Assembly (NCBI GenBank): GCA_963422465.1
Contig: OY730173.1
Span: forward strand, 3,224,001 to 3,288,000
Direction: 5' to 3'
Source of the DNA: Lichina pygmaea
Lineage: Eukaryota; Ascomycota; Lichinomycetes; Lichinales; Lichinaceae
Length of the DNA stretch: 64,000 nt
Of the stretch, positions 61,598 through 64,000 are shown one piece after another (the stretch's first letter is position 1; each line of letters starts with the position of its first letter). The notes beneath the pieces are model-generated. The model did no database searches, had not been told where the DNA came from, and worked only from the letters and a program-made list of their open reading frames with translations. Position numbers and translations under genes: made by a program.

Positions 61598-62329
61598 TCA
61601 TACTTCCGTCGTCACCCTCGCCTTGGCATTGGTGACCTTGACGCCCAACTGTTTTGCCCTGGCGATGATGTCCACTCTTTTTCGCGACGAGACGGCGTGG
61701 CCAATTCTGTGCTCCCTCATTAGAAAATCGGGCCCTCGAACGGGGCAGGGTCGTGGCTGATCAATGCGGAGGCGTCACGTACTCGGCGGCAAAGGTTTTG
61801 TTGTGCATGAGCAGAAGGTCCACATCGTTGATGTTGTGGACGAGGAAGGCCTTGTGGCCCGAGGGCATCATGTGCCGCGTCTTCTTGTTGCTGCCATATC
61901 CGATCTGAGCACATCGTCAGCAAAGCTTCTTTCTGGGCTGCTTCGTGTGTCCCTGGATCCGCGACCCCTTCGTTGAAGCCATGATGAACCGCTTGGTCCC
62001 TCGGGGCAACAGTACCGATGGCATAGCAATCTGGCCCTTGAATCGCCGCCTCACGCGATTGTCGATGCCCTTAGGCTTCCTCCAGTTGGGCGCGACACAT
62101 TTGTAGCGGTCACTTTGATGTCGGATGAAGCGCTTTGTCCCTGTTGACCAAATCTATCAGTCCGAGAAATGTACGTGCAGTCCATAGATAGCAGGCAAGA
62201 TATCTAGCTGCTTGGCGTGTTGCTTCTCAAAGCCAGGAGCAGAGGGTGCCGCGATGGTAAGTGGCCGGCTGGGAGACTGTGTGACGTACGCTTCTTAACT
62301 ATCGGTACATGCTTCTTTGCGAGAGCCAT
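61598..62329 (-). CDS. RPL32: 60S ribosomal protein eL32
   Basis: Core protein of the large ribosomal subunit. Exons read as complement(61598..61706, 61783..61904, 62016..62140, 62290..62329); introns of 76, 111 and 149 nt. The spliced product has 131 residues, the family's usual length (about 130): [20 protein letters not shown], then [80 protein letters not shown] and [20 protein letters not shown]. Every junction restores the expected eL32 sequence. The first coding exon is 40 nt, typical of fungal ribosomal protein genes with an early intron. I looked for box C/D snoRNA motifs in the first two introns and saw none. Confidence 0.96.
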
Positions 62330-63084
62330 CTGAGTGAGTTACGGCCGTCTGCTTCTGGGTACGATCAGTGGTCCGCTCTGATCTATTGACGATGCAATGG
62401 GCCCACAAACCTTTTGGTGTTGCTGTCCGCGAAGTAATCGCGAGTTCGAGTATGTCCCTGTAAATTTTGGTGGGGAGCGTGACTAAGTTGTGACTGCTGC
62501 TTACATAATCATAGTTAGGGCTTCATGTCAGGGCACAAAGATGCAGTTGCCGCGAAACCGTCAATTTCCCGAAGAACTTGTGGCATCTGTGGGCAAAGGA
62601 GTCGCATGCACGGAAGTAAATGGTCACTGTTCATTCTGTTGATCTGTCGCTCGTGAAGTCGATAGAGGCAGAGAACCACGCTGTACTTTTCTACCTCACC
62701 ACAGACTACGAAACAACTCGATACCGACACTCGTAAGTCATCACTCCAGTCACCATCCTCCAGCTGTCATCTCGGCCTTCAGTACGTACGTACTCCATAC
62801 ATGCACACAGCAATGCGAGTAATGACGTAATGCATTGCAGAGTCCATATGTACAAGTAGAGCTCCCAAACTTCTTAGAGACAAACAACCTACGTATCAGA
62901 AGAGCTCAAGTATGCTATTCACGTGACCATCATGGAGTGCGGTGCAGATGCGTAAGGAAATATTCAACAGAAGGATCTGTCTCCGTCGCCATTCACTTCG
63001 TTGGAGATCTACGAGAAGAACAAAAGTAAAAGCAAAAGGGGGATGTTGGTGGTTCGAGAAGGACATCAGGAGAATATACAATGT
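62330..63084. other. Intergenic region between RPL32 and the DnaJ gene
   Basis: About 755 bp: upstream region of RPL32 and 3' region of the DnaJ gene, both on the minus strand. One TACGTACGTAC cluster at 62780-62795. No ORF of note. Confidence 0.6.
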
Positions 63085-64000
63085 TCATTGTTGGGCGCAC
63101 TGCTGATGAGCATCTTCGCCGTCGTCCTCGTCGTTGACCCATCCTGACCCACTGCGCGGATCTCCGGAGCCAGCGCCAAACTATGATCACGTTAGAGCTG
63201 AACACCTGAGTTCCGATGATCGCGACTCACCTCCTCAAGATCGGCCTCGGGTTCGAAATCGACCTCATCGACGACGTCGGCGCTGAGGCTTGGTTCCGGT
63301 GGAGGAAGAAGTGCCTCGAGCTGGGCCATCCGCGCTTCGTCTTGCGCCCAGGAATTCTCGGGGAACGTCACCTTGATCACGAGATACAGGTTTCCCCGAG
63401 CATCGCTCTTCTTCAACGGCATCCCTTCTCCAGGGATCTTGAGTGTCTCGTCCGGTCTGAGGATCCGTCCCCTTGGCTGCTGAATGTGGATGCCTCGGCC
63501 GTCCAGATGCTTGAGTACAACTCGGTCGAGACCGCACAGAGCTTCGCCGAGAGATATCTCTAGCGTCGCTTGCAGGTCTGCACCGGCACGCGTGAAGACA
63601 TCGTGCTCGGCCTCGTTGACCGTGAAGACGATGTCGCCTGGTTCCTGATCTGGCGCCTGGTCTGCTTCTCCCGCCGCCACGATCTTCTCCCCGTGTCTGG
63701 CCCCCGTTACCAATCGATCCCATTAATCGTCAGAATGGCATCCCTACCTAGCGCCCCGTGGGATATATATTTCCAACATCTTCTTTTGCTGGACCACTCG
63801 ATTTCCCTTGCATTTCTTGCATCGATCCTTTTCTTTGTACACGGACCCGTTTCCCTTGCATGCCGAGCACGATATCGTCTGCTGGGTGACCAGGCCTGGG
63901 CCGACTGCTCGAAGGGTCGTGGTCGTGCCTGAAAAGAATTTCAAAGTCAGCGTCGCCATACCATCGACGTTGAAAGGAAAGCCCTGAAAACATACCAGCT
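63085..64000 (-). CDS. Type I DnaJ (Hsp40) co-chaperone, C-terminal part, CaaX-terminated
   Basis: Stimulates Hsp70 ATPase and delivers clients. The J domain and first zinc-binding motifs lie beyond the right edge. Exons in window read as complement(63085..63180, 63231..63696, 63748..63928, 63996..>64000), introns of 50, 51 and 67 nt. Visible: two of the four zinc-binding motifs, CSACKGNG and the degenerate CKKCKGNR, then the substrate-binding C-terminal domains (IYIPRGARHGEKI, GEADQAPDQEPGDIVF, LEISLGEALCGLDRVVLKHL, IPGEGMPLKKSDARGNLYLV). The last 32-codon exon encodes an acidic tail ending HQQCAQQ. The final CAQQ is a CaaX box, as in yeast Ydj1 (CASQ), predicting farnesylation and association with ER or mitochondrial surfaces. 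The sequence may be closer to the Xdj1 branch than to Ydj1. Confidence 0.88.

Noticed and set aside
1-64000. CRISPR arrays, bacterial operons, biosynthetic gene cluster
   Set aside because: No spaced direct repeats of the CRISPR type; genes are intron-bearing fungal housekeeping genes; no PKS, NRPS or terpene enzyme sequence seen.

Overview
The window is nuclear DNA of a filamentous ascomycete (Pezizomycotina; class not determined). Most genes are split by short introns of about 50-150 nt with GTRNGT-type donors, CTRAC-like branch sites and YAG acceptors. The proteins are typical of this group: a C2H2 regulator with paired fingers, an SH3-containing Cdc25-type RasGEF, Fmp27, Rrp5, a Cdt2-like WD40 protein, eIF4B and a Sec2-type coiled coil. 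Exon structures given below were rebuilt by reading splice sites and checking that codon phase and family motifs run across each junction. They are inferences, not transcript data.

Layout. (1) 1-1169, minus: 5' part of a C2H2 zinc-finger regulator running off the left edge. (2) 1170-8804: 7.6 kb without a supported gene, with long poly-G/poly-C tracts and many GTAC-type short palindromes. (3) 8805-10373, minus: APH-type kinase-fold protein. (4) 12693-16693, plus: Cdc25-like RasGEF. (5) 18870-21134, plus: fluoride exporter, converging on (6) a Cdt2-like WD40 protein (21688-24436, minus). (7) Rrp5 (24683-28255, plus), divergent from the Cdt2 gene across 246 bp. (8) 29604-38721, minus: six-exon Fmp27 lipid-transfer protein of 2,935 residues. 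(9) 40857-43025, plus: six-exon eIF4B with a 4-nt first coding exon. (10) 44433-45492, plus: Sec2-like coiled-coil protein. (11) 45493-54147: 8.6 kb gene-free, partly AT-rich, repeat-bearing DNA that looks like decayed mobile-element sequence, with a tRNA-like block. (12) 54148-55408, minus: tail-anchored haem-oxygenase-like protein. (13) 56551-57927: decayed Gfo/Idh/MocA oxidoreductase gene. (14) 57928-61597: gene-free, with a retroelement relic and a nested inverted repeat. (15) 61598-62329, minus: ribosomal protein eL32. (16) 63085-64000, minus: 3' part of a type I DnaJ co-chaperone ending in a CaaX box.

The genes do not form a pathway or a biosynthetic cluster. They are mostly housekeeping: ribosome synthesis and translation (Rrp5, eL32, eIF4B), signalling and growth (RasGEF, Sec2), cell cycle (Cdt2), membrane-contact lipid transport (Fmp27), ion detoxification (fluoride exporter) and protein folding (DnaJ). 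I found no convincing new multi-gene system. The items most worth a second look are the shortened S1 array of Rrp5, the recurrent TACGGAGTA/TACTCCGTA motif in noncoding DNA, the diverged three-copy repeat at 48.36-50.13 kb, the nested inverted repeat at 59.9 kb, and the decayed oxidoreductase gene.
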